DNA of 64,000 nt from an uncultured Clostridia bacterium (GCA_944385895.1 CALWYZ010000001.1:1-64000), one strand, 5' to 3'; counted from the stretch's first letter, positions 24,707 to 34,046 are shown. A program made the numbers and translations. The notes: generated by a model from the sequence alone, not told the origin.

Positions 24707-24760
24707 TATTTGCCCGTATATAAATTTAGATAATTTAAGCATACATAGGGGGATAAAACC

Positions 24761-25717
24761 TTGTCTGTAAAGTCAACAGTGCTTGAAATTCTTGAATCCA
24801 GCCGTCATGCAGATGTTTCCGGAGAATATATAGCGGCAATGATGGGCGTTTCTCGCAATTCTGTATGGAAAGCAATAAAATCTTTGCGTCAGGACGGGTA
24901 TAATATCTGTTCCTCAACAAATAAGGGATACCGTTTGTCGCCTGACTGCGATATAATTTCAGCTGAGGGCATATCGGTGAATACTCAGATGAAAATACCC
25001 GTATATGCTTATAAAACAACTGACTCGACCAACATGCGCGCTAAGTGTTTTCTTGCTGAAAAAACATGTGATCGAGCTCTTTTTGTCGCCGAGGAGCAGA
25101 CATTGGGCCGCGGAAGAATGGGTAAAGATTTTTATTCGCCGTACGGAACGGGTATATATATGAGCTATGTCTTTTCACCCAATACCGAGATCACAAATGC
25201 CGTAACGATAACCGCCGCGGCGGCTGTTGCCGTTGTGTGTGCGCTTGAAAAGCTGTGTGGTATTTCACCTATGATAAAATGGGTCAATGATATTTATTTG
25301 GACGGTAAAAAGCTCTGTGGTATCCTGACAGAGGCAGTCACCAATTATGAGACAGGTATAGTCAGCCATATTATAATAGGCATTGGAATTAATTTTTCCA
25401 CAGTTAGATTTCCGGAAAATATACGGGATACTGCCTGCTCTCTTCCCTCTGCGGTTGCTGTCACCAGAAATGAGCTTATCGGCGCAATATCTGATAATCT
25501 GTACAGCATTTCAAACGACCTTGAGGACAGATCATATTTTGAAATATACCGTGACCGTATGCTTGTTATAGGCAAAGATATAGTTTACTATCAAAACGGA
25601 AAGCCACATTATGCGTATGCCGTAGATGTGGACAGCAGCGGTGGATTGATAGTAAGCGACAGTGATGGGAACGTAAAAACACTTCGTTCAGGTGAGATTA
25701 CATTGCGCACGCGTTGA
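24761..25717 (+). CDS. birA: Bifunctional biotin-protein ligase / biotin operon repressor
   Basis: The 318-residue protein has an N-terminal winged helix (SRNSVWKAIKSLRQDGY, 24-45), a BPL catalytic domain with TTDSTNMRAK, the biotinoyl-AMP loop GRGRMGKDFYSP near 118 and KWVNDIYLDGKKLCGIL near 173, and a C-terminal SH3-like domain. It attaches biotin to carboxylase carrier domains and, through the HTH, can repress biotin genes. The start is TTG at 24761 with a GGGGGAT ribosome site. It lies beside the pseudogene; no biotin genes are in view. Confidence 0.93.
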   Translation: MSVKSTVLEILESSRHADVSGEYIAAMMGVSRNSVWKAIKSLRQDGYNICSSTNKGYRLSPDCDIISAEGISVNTQMKIPVYAYKTTDSTNMRAKCFLAEKTCDRALFVAEEQTLGRGRMGKDFYSPYGTGIYMSYVFSPNTEITNAVTITAAAAVAVVCALEKLCGISPMIKWVNDIYLDGKKLCGILTEAVTNYETGIVSHIIIGIGINFSTVRFPENIRDTACSLPSAVAVTRNELIGAISDNLYSISNDLEDRSYFEIYRDRMLVIGKDIVYYQNGKPHYAYAVDVDSSGGLIVSDSDGNVKTLRSGEITLRTR

Positions 25718-25813
25718 TGCTGCAAAGACAGAATAAGCTTCTGCATATAATGCCGGAGCGAATATGATATTGTCTTTTTCAATCTCCCGGCGTATGCATT
25801 AAAAAATCAAAAA

Positions 25814-25845
25814 ATAAAAAAGCGGACTTCAGTCCGCTTTTTTAT
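25814..25845. terminator. Bidirectional terminator after birA
   Basis: AAAAAAGCGGAC and GTCCGCTTTTTT pair around TTCA between convergent genes. Confidence 0.9.
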
Positions 25846-25853
25846 TTCAGTTA

Positions 25854-26255
25854 TCAGTCTTTAAGTTTGTTGCCTTTTGCATCTGTGTTTATATTACCGC
25901 AAAGAATAAGAATTCCTTCGATAAATCCCCATATACCGGCAACACCGCAAGTAACGAGAGTCAGAACAAGCTGAATTACGCCTCTGTTTGTGTTTCCAAG
26001 GTAAAAATTATGTATTCCCCATGCACCGAGAAAAATTCCCAGAAGACCTGCAGCCATTTTTGACTTTTCCGATGTTTTCTGTTCAATAGTATTATTGAGC
26101 GCAACTCCGCAGGATGTGCACACGGCGGCACCGGGCACCGTCGGCTGTCCGCAGTTGGGACAAAAAGCATTTCCGTTTCCCTTGGCAACACCGCATTTGA
26201 CGCATATTGACGCAAGATCGTCCATTTGGTTTCCGCAATTTCTACAAAAAGCCAT
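25854..26255 (-). CDS. Double zinc-ribbon protein with TM2 domain
   Basis: The 133-residue protein has two zinc ribbons: C-R-N-C/C-V-K-C at 4-21 and C-P-N-C/C-T-S-C at 32-50. A TM2 domain follows: two spans joined by the turn H-N-F-Y-L-G (about 70-120), with the usual G-I-W-G-F-I-E-G-I end. TM2 proteins are small membrane proteins of unknown function, common in Firmicutes. ATG at 26255 with AAGGAG. It stands alone, with a terminator shared with birA. Confidence 0.9.
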   Translation of the reverse strand: MAFCRNCGNQMDDLASICVKCGVAKGNGNAFCPNCGQPTVPGAAVCTSCGVALNNTIEQKTSEKSKMAAGLLGIFLGAWGIHNFYLGNTNRGVIQLVLTLVTCGVAGIWGFIEGILILCGNINTDAKGNKLKD

Positions 26256-26326
26256 AATAAATTCTCCTTATTATTTATTGACAATATGTTAACATATTAT
26301 TTGCAATTTTTCAATACAAAAATAAA

Positions 26327-27451
26327 TTATTTCAATTCTGAAATCTGGCGATTGATAAGATAAAATATTTTAGCGCATTCAGAGCGTACAATTTTACTGC
26401 GGGCGCGAAAGCCTTCGCTGTCTCCCTGCATGATTCCGAGCTTATTACATATCAGGACCGATTCCTTTGCATAGTTGTGTATACTTGAACTGTCAATGTA
26501 CAGCTCGGCAAGCTCAGCATCCATTGCGGAAGTATCTATTACAGGCAAATCGGTATTGCCGTATGATCCGATAAGTTTTATAAATCTTGCGATTACCGTA
26601 GCTATTTCTTCACGTGTCGCGCCTGCAAGTGGATTATACATACCGTCGCCTACGCCGTCGACAATACCTAAAGACGCGCATTTCATCACATATTCATAGT
26701 ACCATTTTCCTTCCTGTACATCGGTAAATGAATATTTAGGATCAATACGGTAGCTTATTATATCTTCTGTAGATTTTACGATCATAGCCGCCAGCTGAGC
26801 GCGAGTGACATTTGTTTTGGGTTCGTAGTTGTTTTCTCCCATGCCGTCCATAATACCAAGAGCCCCGGCGGAATTTACGTAATTGTAATACCACTTAGCC
26901 GGGTCTTTTACATCATTAAACTCAAAATCAATTACAGAAAACCCACCGACAAAGTTTGTTTCAAATACAACAGTCCCGTTTTCATTATTCAATACGGTTG
27001 CCGGTCTGTCACCGAACCGTACTGCAGTGCGGGAATTCGCCTGAGGATAGTCAATGGTATAAAGAACCGGCATATTTGACTCTTCAAGTACCTTCTGGGA
27101 GCCGTTATTATAATAATATATTACATTGAATCCGCTTGTAGACGCACAAAACGTAACTTTATTAAGGTCAAAGTCAAAAAAGCCATTTTTATCTGCACGC
27201 ACGGTTATTCCGTTTGATTTGAACAAATAATATTTAATATCTGAGTTATAGTAAAAATCCTTAAGTGCAGAGATTTCTATTTCATATGTAATATTATCTG
27301 ATTCAAAGCTCAAATATCCATGCGACAGATTACTGCTTATATATGCCTGTGCGTCGCTTATAGTCATAGTATTTCCCTGTGCTGAAGCAAAAACAGGGAT
27401 AGACAGTGCCGTAATAACGGCCGCAATAATAAAAAATATTTTTTTTCTCAT
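26327..27451 (-). CDS. Secreted protein with three SLH domains
   Basis: The 374-residue protein has a signal peptide (1-24, cut near A-S-A-Q), a beta-rich domain of about 160 residues I do not recognise, and three SLH domains at about 180-235, 243-300 and 315-370 (V-K-D-P-A-K-W-Y-Y, V-Q-E-G-K-W-Y-Y, then a degenerate third). It is probably attached to the S-layer polymer. It starts 12 bp after the rRNA methyltransferase stop with AGGAGA, so it may be the last gene of that operon; no terminator is obvious downstream. Confidence 0.88.
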   Translation of the reverse strand: MRKKIFFIIAAVITALSIPVFASAQGNTMTISDAQAYISSNLSHGYLSFESDNITYEIEISALKDFYYNSDIKYYLFKSNGITVRADKNGFFDFDLNKVTFCASTSGFNVIYYYNNGSQKVLEESNMPVLYTIDYPQANSRTAVRFGDRPATVLNNENGTVVFETNFVGGFSVIDFEFNDVKDPAKWYYNYVNSAGALGIMDGMGENNYEPKTNVTRAQLAAMIVKSTEDIISYRIDPKYSFTDVQEGKWYYEYVMKCASLGIVDGVGDGMYNPLAGATREEIATVIARFIKLIGSYGNTDLPVIDTSAMDAELAELYIDSSSIHNYAKESVLICNKLGIMQGDSEGFRARSKIVRSECAKIFYLINRQISELK

Positions 27452-27463
27452 TGTTGTCTCCTT

Positions 27464-28753
27464 TTATAAAGTTCTGAGTCCGTGAGGATAGTGGTTTTTA
27501 AGGACCGCACCTGACGCCTTTCCAAACCCCATGGTAAGACCGTTGTATGTGACGGCGACATAACCTTTGAGCTGGGAGGATACATTCAGCGGCTGTCCGT
27601 TAAGAAAAGCGCATGCGCTTTTTTCATCCGTTTCCAATGTTTCAAAGGATGAGGGTCTTGCTGCCATAAACAGATGGTGATCCGGTTTGAATGTCTTTGA
27701 CGTATAACAGCCCAGCCTGACGCCTGCCCGCATTATCCTCACGCCCTGCGGCAGAGGCAGTTTTTTGTGAACGGCGTATTTTACGCCCTGGTGCTCTATT
27801 ATACCGAAATCATGATTTTTATAAAATTTAAGAGGTGCGCACAGTACTTCCGAAAGAAAATCGGTTTTATCAGAAACCTTAAAGTACTGTACTTTGGACT
27901 TACAAGTATGTGCGCCGGTCCTTCGCATTGCACATACAAAATGCCCCTCTCCTCCGTTTTTGATAAATATGCGACTGGCCTTATCCAAACCTAAAAATCC
28001 TTTTTCACAGTCGGGTATACCGGTGTCTGTGAGTTCAAAATCCGGATTGTTTCTTAAAAAGTCAAGTATGACCATTTCGTTTTCTTCAAGATTGTATGTA
28101 CAGGTGCTGTATACCAGCCTGCCTCCCTGCTTGACTGTGCGTGCTGCATTTTTAAGTATATTGGAGGATCTGCGTGCGCACATTTCGACCAGTTCTGCAG
28201 ACCAGTTTTCAATAATCTGAGGGTGTCTGCGGAACATGCCTTCACCTGAGCATGGACTGTCCACCAGTACCTTGTCAAAGTATCCTTCAAAATTTTGGGC
28301 AATAACCCTGCTGTCTGAGTTTGTCACAATTGCGTTTGACACACCCATGCGTTCAATATTGCTTATAAGTGACATGACCCTTTTAGGGTTTATTTCATTT
28401 GATACGAGCACGTCACAGTGTGCAGCAATAGCCGTGGATTTTGATCCCGGTGCGGCGCACATATCAAGAACGGTATCAAAAGGTTCGACCTGCAGTGCGG
28501 TAATAGCGCTCATAGCGCTGGGTTCCTGTATGTAATACCCGCCCGCCATATGCAGAGGGTAAGTGCCGCAGCTGTCGTCATGGATGCGATATCCGCAGGA
28601 ATAAAATGTACACGGGGTAAGCTCGCACGGCGCTATGCGTTCAAAAACCCGTTTTTCAAGCTTTATAGGATTAAACCTGAGCCCGCAGAACGGCTTTGTG
28701 CCGACAAATGGGGCAAGGTCTGTTATATCTTTTAGATATTCAAACATGTTCAT
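27464..28753 (-). CDS. RsmB/RsmF-type (NOL1/NOP2/sun) rRNA cytosine-C5 methyltransferase
   Basis: The 429-residue enzyme has the SAM-binding DMCAAPGSKS motif, the catalytic cysteines VDSPCSGEGMF and YSTCTYNLEENE, and a C-terminal RsmF-type/PUA-like region near 290-425. It makes m5C in 16S rRNA. I chose ATG at 28753, which follows the YitT stop codon by one base, over the longer frame that begins at 28813 within yitT. AGAGGA stands about ten bases upstream. RsmF is the closest fit because of its C-terminal extension. Confidence 0.9.
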   Translation of the reverse strand: MNMFEYLKDITDLAPFVGTKPFCGLRFNPIKLEKRVFERIAPCELTPCTFYSCGYRIHDDSCGTYPLHMAGGYYIQEPSAMSAITALQVEPFDTVLDMCAAPGSKSTAIAAHCDVLVSNEINPKRVMSLISNIERMGVSNAIVTNSDSRVIAQNFEGYFDKVLVDSPCSGEGMFRRHPQIIENWSAELVEMCARRSSNILKNAARTVKQGGRLVYSTCTYNLEENEMVILDFLRNNPDFELTDTGIPDCEKGFLGLDKASRIFIKNGGEGHFVCAMRRTGAHTCKSKVQYFKVSDKTDFLSEVLCAPLKFYKNHDFGIIEHQGVKYAVHKKLPLPQGVRIMRAGVRLGCYTSKTFKPDHHLFMAARPSSFETLETDEKSACAFLNGQPLNVSSQLKGYVAVTYNGLTMGFGKASGAVLKNHYPHGLRTL

Positions 28754-28754
28754 T

Positions 28755-29615
28755 TCAGAATATTTCCTCTTTTTCAGGTCTGATAAAACCGTTGCCGCAC
28801 ACGCGGTTGGCATCAGCTATTATAATAAAAGCTTTTGGATCTATTTCAAACACGCGGCGCCGAAGCAAAACCGATTCACGCAGGTTTACGGCACACATTA
28901 TAACGTCCTTGGGATCATTGCTGTAGCCTCCCCTGGCTTTTAGCAAAGTACATCCGCGTCCCAGCTCGCTGTCGATACAGCTTATTATCGTGTTTGTGTC
29001 GTTTGAGAATATAAAATGCACCTCTCCCTGCGATCTTCCTGAAAGCAGGGTGTTGAGCGTCAGAGTCAGTATGATTATAAGAGACATGGAATATAGAGCA
29101 GTTTCAAGACTCCTGTATGTCAGTGCGCCCAGAGCAGCGATTATCCCGTCTATGATGAGCAGCAGCGTGCTCATAGATCTGCCGGGACGCACGCGCTGGA
29201 TAATGTATGCCAGAAGATCGCTTCCTCCGGTCACAATCGAGCGCTTCATTACGATAAAAAGTCCTATACCTGTCAGTATTCCTCCGTATATAGCGCACAA
29301 GAGCTTGTCTCCACCGTAGCGTATTGGCACTGTCAGCTCAAAGATATCAATTACTGCAGAAAACAGAACCACTGCGTACACGGTCTTGAGAGCATACCTT
29401 TTTCCACATACAAAAAACGCTGCAACAAGAAGCGGTATATTTATAAGCAGTATTCCCGTTCCAAGCGGTATGCCAAAAAGACTCCCCAAAATCACAGCCA
29501 GTCCCGCCGCGCCGCCGGTCAGTATTTGGTTTGGTGCGGCAAAAACGCAAAGTCCTGATGCAAATACTGCTCCTGCAAGCACAAGCGCTGACGTGTCTTT
29601 TATAAAGTTTTTCAT
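28755..29615 (-). CDS. YitT family membrane protein (DUF161/DUF2179)
   Basis: The 286-residue protein has five or six spans (DUF161-type repeats rich in Gly, with T-G-G-A-A-G-L-A and T-G-G-S-D-L-L-A) and a C-terminal soluble DUF2179 domain with R-G-x-T-L-L-K-A-R-G-G-Y-S. YitT proteins are putative transporters of unknown substrate. Start uncertain: ATG at 29615 has AGGAG 14 bases upstream, while a TTG at 29666 overlaps the mrnC stop but has no ribosome site. Coupled to the downstream methyltransferase by a one-base gap. Confidence 0.88.
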   Translation of the reverse strand: MKNFIKDTSALVLAGAVFASGLCVFAAPNQILTGGAAGLAVILGSLFGIPLGTGILLINIPLLVAAFFVCGKRYALKTVYAVVLFSAVIDIFELTVPIRYGGDKLLCAIYGGILTGIGLFIVMKRSIVTGGSDLLAYIIQRVRPGRSMSTLLLIIDGIIAALGALTYRSLETALYSMSLIIILTLTLNTLLSGRSQGEVHFIFSNDTNTIISCIDSELGRGCTLLKARGGYSNDPKDVIMCAVNLRESVLLRRRVFEIDPKAFIIIADANRVCGNGFIRPEKEEIF

Positions 29616-29662
29616 ATTCGTAAAACACACTCCTTTTGAGCGCGTACGCAATGATGCGCCGT

Positions 29663-30049
29663 TCAAGAAATAGTATTTACGATTATTTCAAACAAATTCG
29701 CCATTCTTTGCCTGTCACGGGAAAGATAAAGATATCCCCAGAGCGCTTCAAAGCCTGTAGCGCTGTGGTATTCGCCGATATCAGCGTTTTTCGGGTGTGA
29801 ATGTGACTTTACGTTTCTGCCTCTGCGCACGACAGCCTGCTCATCCTCTGTCAGCACCGGAAGTATTTTCTGCAAAAAGATGCTTTGAGCGTGTGCACTT
29901 ACAAAATCTTTGGTTTTGTTGTGCAGTCTGCCGTTATCGGCGCTGACGTTTTTAAGCAGATATTCGCGCGCCATGAGCCCGTACGCCGCGTCTCCTATAT
30001 ACGCCAGTGACAGAGAGCCGTAATTTCTTATGATTTCTTCCTTAGTCAT
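29663..30049 (-). CDS. mrnC: Mini-ribonuclease III
   Basis: The 128-residue protein is an RNase III catalytic domain without dsRBD: AYIGDAAYGLMAREYL near 17-32, the V-R-R-G-R-N-V-K-S-H-S motif near 74 and Y-H-S-A-T-G-F-E-A-L-W-G-Y-L near 94-107, with the E-A-L acidic residue. MrnC matures 23S rRNA in Firmicutes. ATG at 30049 overlaps the end of the phosphodiesterase gene by 8 bp. Confidence 0.93.
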   Translation of the reverse strand: MTKEEIIRNYGSLSLAYIGDAAYGLMAREYLLKNVSADNGRLHNKTKDFVSAHAQSIFLQKILPVLTEDEQAVVRRGRNVKSHSHPKNADIGEYHSATGFEALWGYLYLSRDRQRMANLFEIIVNTIS

Positions 30050-30503
30050 ACTTATTCTTAAATTCAAACTTGATATTTTCGTCGATTGTCATAACGGCAT
30101 AACAGCCTTTCAGCGCAGAGCCGGGATTGGCGACGATTAAGCCGCAGTCCTCCTCGTAAAAAGGCAAATGCGTATGTCCGTAGAGAACGGCGTGCGCCCC
30201 TGACTCTTTTGCTGTCATTTTCAGATTATATATGCCTGATTTTACATACTGAAGGTGACCGTGAGTCATAAATATTTTCTTGCCGTTAAGCTCCGGCATC
30301 ATTATTTCCGGAACCGGGCCGGCAAAAAAGTCACAGTTGCCCCTGACAGCATATATCGGAATATCTTTTTTTATCTGACTGAGTGTCTGCAGATCCGTCA
30401 GTCCGTCACCCAAAAATATCACGGCATCAAAATCGTTGCTTTTAAAGGCAGAGCTGATATTTTCGAGCATTCCGTGAGAATCGGAAAAAACAAGTATTTT
30501 CAT
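30042..30503 (-). CDS. YfcE/MJ0936-type metallophosphodiesterase
   Basis: The 153-residue protein has the compact metallophosphoesterase motifs FSDSHG (6-11), FLGDGLTD (30-37), VRGNCD (53-58), THGH (79-82) and YGHTH (107-111). It is a phosphodiesterase of unknown natural substrate. ATG at 30503 with AAGGAGA and a SigA promoter. First gene of a run with mrnC, yitT and the rRNA methyltransferase, the genes overlapping or nearly touching. Confidence 0.92.
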   Translation of the reverse strand: MKILVFSDSHGMLENISSAFKSNDFDAVIFLGDGLTDLQTLSQIKKDIPIYAVRGNCDFFAGPVPEIMMPELNGKKIFMTHGHLQYVKSGIYNLKMTAKESGAHAVLYGHTHLPFYEEDCGLIVANPGSALKGCYAVMTIDENIKFEFKNKYD

Positions 30504-30544
30504 ATGTTCTCCTTCTTTTGCCGTTGCAAAAAAACGGCATACAT

Positions 30545-30573
30545 ATTATACAACTCGTTTTACAAAAGGTCAA
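30545..30573 (-). promoter_or_regulatory. Promoter of the yfcE-mrnC-yitT-rsmF operon
   Basis: On the minus strand TTGACC (30573-30568), 17 bp, TATAAT (30550-30545). Confidence 0.8.
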
Positions 30574-30645
30574 GGCGGAAAAAAACGGTATCATATTTAA
30601 AATTTCGGCATAAAATATACAGAAACTACTTATAAGGGTGATTAT

Positions 30646-30921
30646 GTGGATAATATTGACAAAATTATAAAAGAGCTCAAGGGAATGGACAGAACAAAAA
30701 GAGATGAACTGCTGAATACACTGGAAATGTCAATGAGTGAGAGTCAGCAGAAAAAACTAAAAAAGATGCTGTCCGGCAAAAGTGGAAAGCAACAGCTTGA
30801 AAAGGAGCTTGCCGAAATGGATGCGCAAAAGCTTTTAAACAGTATTTCAAATAAAGAGGAGCTTGCCCGCGCGCTCTCAAGGGATGATATACAGCAAAAG
30901 CTCCGCGATATCCTGGGGTAG
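30646..30921 (+). CDS. Small helical protein of unknown function
   Basis: The 91-residue protein is Lys/Glu/Leu-rich, predicted all-helical, without signal or span. It starts at GTG 30646 after AAGGGTGAT. I do not recognise the family. It lies 9 bp before the next small gene and about 640 bp before a third one, all on the plus strand, so the three probably form one unit. Confidence 0.6.
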   Translation: MDNIDKIIKELKGMDRTKRDELLNTLEMSMSESQQKKLKKMLSGKSGKQQLEKELAEMDAQKLLNSISNKEELARALSRDDIQQKLRDILG

Positions 30922-30930
30922 GCAGTCATT

Positions 30931-31437
30931 ATGGCAGAACTTGCCGATATGTTAAATGAACTGCTTTCCGATCCTGAGACAGGCAATAAGCTTCGCGCTT
31001 TGCTGGATGATAAAAAAACCTCTGAAATAAAGCCGCCGTCAGAGTCTGAAAACAAGTCTGACAGCGATGTACTTTCATCGCTTTTGAGTAATACCAAAGG
31101 CGGCTCGGGCGACCTTTCAACGATTATTCAGGCTTTGTCCAAAAATGGCAGCGGTGACAAAGATAATAAGTTGTCAGGTATTTTGGATTCGCTTAAAAGT
31201 GGACAAAACGGCGCTCTTTTGCCGGACGGGATAGATCCTTCAATGATGCTTAAGCTGACACGTGCCATGGCAGCTATGAATTCAAATCAAAGCGACAGCC
31301 GTACACGCCTGCTGTATGACCTTAAACCTTACATATCAAAAGAGCGCGCAAGGCGTGTGGACGAGGCGGCACAAATGCTGCGTATGCTTAATGTCATTGA
31401 TATATTTAGGGACGGAAACGATAATACATCGGATTAA
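30931..31437 (+). CDS. Hypothetical protein with conserved C-terminal helix pair
   Basis: The 168-residue protein has a helical start, a low-complexity Ser/Gly/Lys/Asp-rich middle (about 35-95) and a C-terminal segment with L-L-Y-D-L-K-P-Y-I-S and R-V-D-E-A-A-Q-M-L-R-M-L, a pattern I have seen in unnamed Clostridia proteins. No function is known to me. ATG at 30931 follows the upstream stop by 9 bp. Confidence 0.65.
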   Translation: MAELADMLNELLSDPETGNKLRALLDDKKTSEIKPPSESENKSDSDVLSSLLSNTKGGSGDLSTIIQALSKNGSGDKDNKLSGILDSLKSGQNGALLPDGIDPSMMLKLTRAMAAMNSNQSDSRTRLLYDLKPYISKERARRVDEAAQMLRMLNVIDIFRDGNDNTSD

Positions 31438-31473
31438 TTTAAAAGTTATTTTCTGTCTATTTAAAACAAGCTG

Positions 31474-31531
31474 CGGCACAGATAAGTGATCCTCCGACGC
31501 CGCTTGCGGGGATAAAAAAACATCTGTGCCG
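31474..31531. repeat. Perfect 10-bp inverted repeat before a small gene
   Basis: CGGCACAGAT at 31474-31483 and ATCTGTGCCG at 31522-31531 enclose a 38-nt loop that itself holds a small CCGC/GCGG hairpin. It sits in the leader of the gene starting near 31560. There is no T tract, so it is not a terminator. Confidence 0.6.
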
Positions 31532-31559
31532 ACATCATGGCGGCAGAATGGAGACTGAT

Positions 31560-31841
31560 ATGCAAACCGATGGTCAGCTTTATAAAGTGCTTCATAAGGG
31601 TGAGCGGGAGTTTCCTCTTACGCCTCCTCCCGGCGGACCTGTGCAAGATAAAAGTTCAGGTTCTGTTTGCCCTAATACGGTACGCTCAGTTCAAAAGCAT
31701 AGTAAACACGGTCTAGGATTGTTTTCTGCTGTAGGCAGAGATGAGCTATTGCTGCTTGGTATAATATTTTTACTTATAAGCGATAAAAATGATACCGATC
31801 TGCCTTTGGTTCTTGCACTTGTATATGTGTTGATTTCATAA
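31560..31841 (+). CDS. Small protein with C-terminal membrane helix, unknown function
   Basis: About 93 residues: a hydrophilic part with a P-L-T-P-P-P-G-G motif near 20, then R-D-E-L-L-L-L-G-I-I-F-L-L-I-S and L-V-L-A-L-V-Y-V-L-I-S, which would form one or two membrane segments. Such D-D/E-L-L-L-L-A-L-I-F-L tails are common in small Clostridia proteins with no known role. ATG at 31560 has TGGAGAC in front; ATG at 31548 is an alternative. Confidence 0.6.
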   Translation: MQTDGQLYKVLHKGEREFPLTPPPGGPVQDKSSGSVCPNTVRSVQKHSKHGLGLFSAVGRDELLLLGIIFLLISDKNDTDLPLVLALVYVLIS

Positions 31842-31882
31842 TCAAACAGTGCCGTAAATTTATTTATTTCTGATTGACATTA

Positions 31883-31913
31883 TAAAACCCGAAGGTATTA
31901 CCTTCGGGTTTTT
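31883..31913. terminator. Bidirectional terminator
   Basis: AAACCCGAAGG and CCTTCGGGTTT pair around TATTA between convergent genes. Confidence 0.9.
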
Positions 31914-33909
31914 ATTTAAAAACATGTGAGTAATAGTTTTTTTCCATAATTTTTATAGAATATTTTTCTTTGGCGCGTACTATTGAATTCATATTTTTTA
32001 CATATTCATCAATCTGCTGCTGTGAAAATGTGCAGGCGGCAGACGGAGTAAATAACTTTTTATATGCGTTGTACTCTCCCTGAACAGTTATCCAGTGATT
32101 TGACCCGATCGTGCCTACGCTGTTGAGGATAACCGGGCTGTCGGTGTCTGACAGGATATCAGAGCCGATCATAAGCCTTGAATCGTACTCCAGCCCAAAT
32201 AGATTTGAAAGAGTAGGAAGAATATCTATTGCTGAGCAGGGCTTTGAAATATGTATAGGCTCCTGCATTGACGCGCTCCACAGTATAAAACCGTTCCGGT
32301 ATAGGTCAAAGTTGTTTCTTATCCCATTTTTTTCAAGACCGTAAAGCTCGGCCAATGCAGAGTCGTCCAGGGCATACGGATAATGGTCAGCACACATTGC
32401 AAACACCGTATTTTCCAGAATCCCCGCAGCATCCAGCTGGCTGACCAGCGATTCAAGAGCGCGGTCAAGCTCAATCTGACACGCATAGTAAGCTTTTACA
32501 CTTTCGCTTGCCTGCATATCCTGCACCAGCTTACGATTTTTATAACTCATCATGTTTCCGCCAAAGTCGTAATCACAGTGCCCCGACACTGTCATGTAGT
32601 AAATATGAAAAGGTTGCTGTGAATTAATAAATTGCGGACCTGTAATATTCATCATTTCCAGGTCAGACTCCGGCCAGCATTTAGTTATTCCCTCAAGTCC
32701 GTTCCCTATTGCTTTGTAATCATATCCGTATGCCGCATGAGCTAAATTTCTGCCGTAGTAAGTATAGGTGTGATTATGATAAGATTTTGTTATATAACCG
32801 AGTTTTTTGAATTGGTTTCCCAGAGCAAAAGGCCAGCTGTTATTACCTGCCAGTTTCAATGCTGTTGCAGCTGTGTAAAAATTCCCGCTTGTAACTGCAT
32901 ATTCTCCTGATGCGGTAGAACCGCCCCAAAGTGAATTATAGAAGTTTTCAAAAATAAATCCTTCTGTTGCCATTTTATATAATGTAGGAGTAAGCACTGG
33001 ATCAATACATTTATCTGTAAATCCTTCAAGGGTAAGCAAAATCAGATTTTTACCTTTAAACATTCCTGTATATTCGTTTTTGGCCGAAGGGGTTTGAACT
33101 TTAAAATATTCATGCATTGCTTTTATATCATCATCTGTCTCGTTTGCGATAAGACTGTCAAAATCAATGTCCATCTCATTATATTCAACCGGCTCTTGTT
33201 GGTCGGTTTCGGACTCAGGATTCTCCGGCAAAGGCTGCGCTTGAGTTGCCAGCGACGGCTTTGACAACAAATATCTGAGCTCAAGGCAAGTATTCTGCAT
33301 CATACCAAAATGATGCACAGCGCTGTCAACCGAATACTCGTCAAAATAGCTTGATTTATAACTCTGGTCCGTAAAGGTAAGTCCGGCTCCCAGAAGATTA
33401 AGCGCTAAGCATGCGACGGCACAATATAAGCCGTATACTGGGCGCTTCTTTTCAAAATTCATTATCCTCTTTCCCAGTACACAGATTATAACAAGCGGCA
33501 CGGCAAGTATTATAAGCATATACCACTGATGAAAAGTTGCAGATACCGCCGATTTCCAGAAATCCGTAAGACCGGATGCCAGTCCTATAGTCTGCCACAA
33601 AAAGAAGTTTTTGAAAAACTTATAGTATATCAGCTGAAAACAGTAAAACACAAAAGTTAACGCCGTTATCGTCACATAGGTTGGAAACGCTGCTTTTTGC
33701 GGCAGAAAAGAAACCGCCGCGGATATAAGCGCACCGGCCGCAAGCGAAAATAATATTACAAATATCCATGATATATCAAATACAAATCCGTATATCGAAA
33801 GCTTTACCGATATTTCGGAATAAAGAAAAACCAAAGGAAAAAACAGATAAAAAATCACGTCTTTTTTATTTGTTTTTTTATCAAAAATCGAAATATTTCT
33901 GCTGTACAT
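31912..33909 (-). CDS. LTA synthase (LtaS)-like membrane sulfatase-fold protein
   Basis: The 665-residue protein has five N-terminal spans (about 20-195), a linker, and an extracellular sulfatase domain from about 275. The N-L-I-L-L-T-L-E-G motif holds the metal-binding Glu, the catalytic Thr lies in WGGSTASGEY, and later metal ligands are in SGHCDY and CADHYPY. LtaS enzymes polymerise glycerol phosphate from phosphatidylglycerol into lipoteichoic acid or transfer it to sugars. The family includes phosphoglycerol transferases, so the acceptor is unsure. Convergent with the small genes. Confidence 0.88.
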   Translation of the reverse strand: MYSRNISIFDKKTNKKDVIFYLFFPLVFLYSEISVKLSIYGFVFDISWIFVILFSLAAGALISAAVSFLPQKAAFPTYVTITALTFVFYCFQLIYYKFFKNFFLWQTIGLASGLTDFWKSAVSATFHQWYMLIILAVPLVIICVLGKRIMNFEKKRPVYGLYCAVACLALNLLGAGLTFTDQSYKSSYFDEYSVDSAVHHFGMMQNTCLELRYLLSKPSLATQAQPLPENPESETDQQEPVEYNEMDIDFDSLIANETDDDIKAMHEYFKVQTPSAKNEYTGMFKGKNLILLTLEGFTDKCIDPVLTPTLYKMATEGFIFENFYNSLWGGSTASGEYAVTSGNFYTAATALKLAGNNSWPFALGNQFKKLGYITKSYHNHTYTYYGRNLAHAAYGYDYKAIGNGLEGITKCWPESDLEMMNITGPQFINSQQPFHIYYMTVSGHCDYDFGGNMMSYKNRKLVQDMQASESVKAYYACQIELDRALESLVSQLDAAGILENTVFAMCADHYPYALDDSALAELYGLEKNGIRNNFDLYRNGFILWSASMQEPIHISKPCSAIDILPTLSNLFGLEYDSRLMIGSDILSDTDSPVILNSVGTIGSNHWITVQGEYNAYKKLFTPSAACTFSQQQIDEYVKNMNSIVRAKEKYSIKIMEKNYYSHVFK

Positions 33910-34007
33910 TTTTATGCTGCCTGTCCATTTAAAGTATTATAGATTAATTATAATACATAAAAAATAAAATACAACATAAAATGACAAAAAAGTTATGTAA
34001 ACTTTAT

Positions 34008-34042
34008 AAAAAAACGGCACATCGATATAAACGATGTGCCGT
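34008..34042 (-). terminator. Terminator of upp
   Basis: ACGGCACATCG pairs with CGATGTGCCGT; on the minus strand it is followed by T7. Confidence 0.88.
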
Positions 34043-34046
34043 AAAA

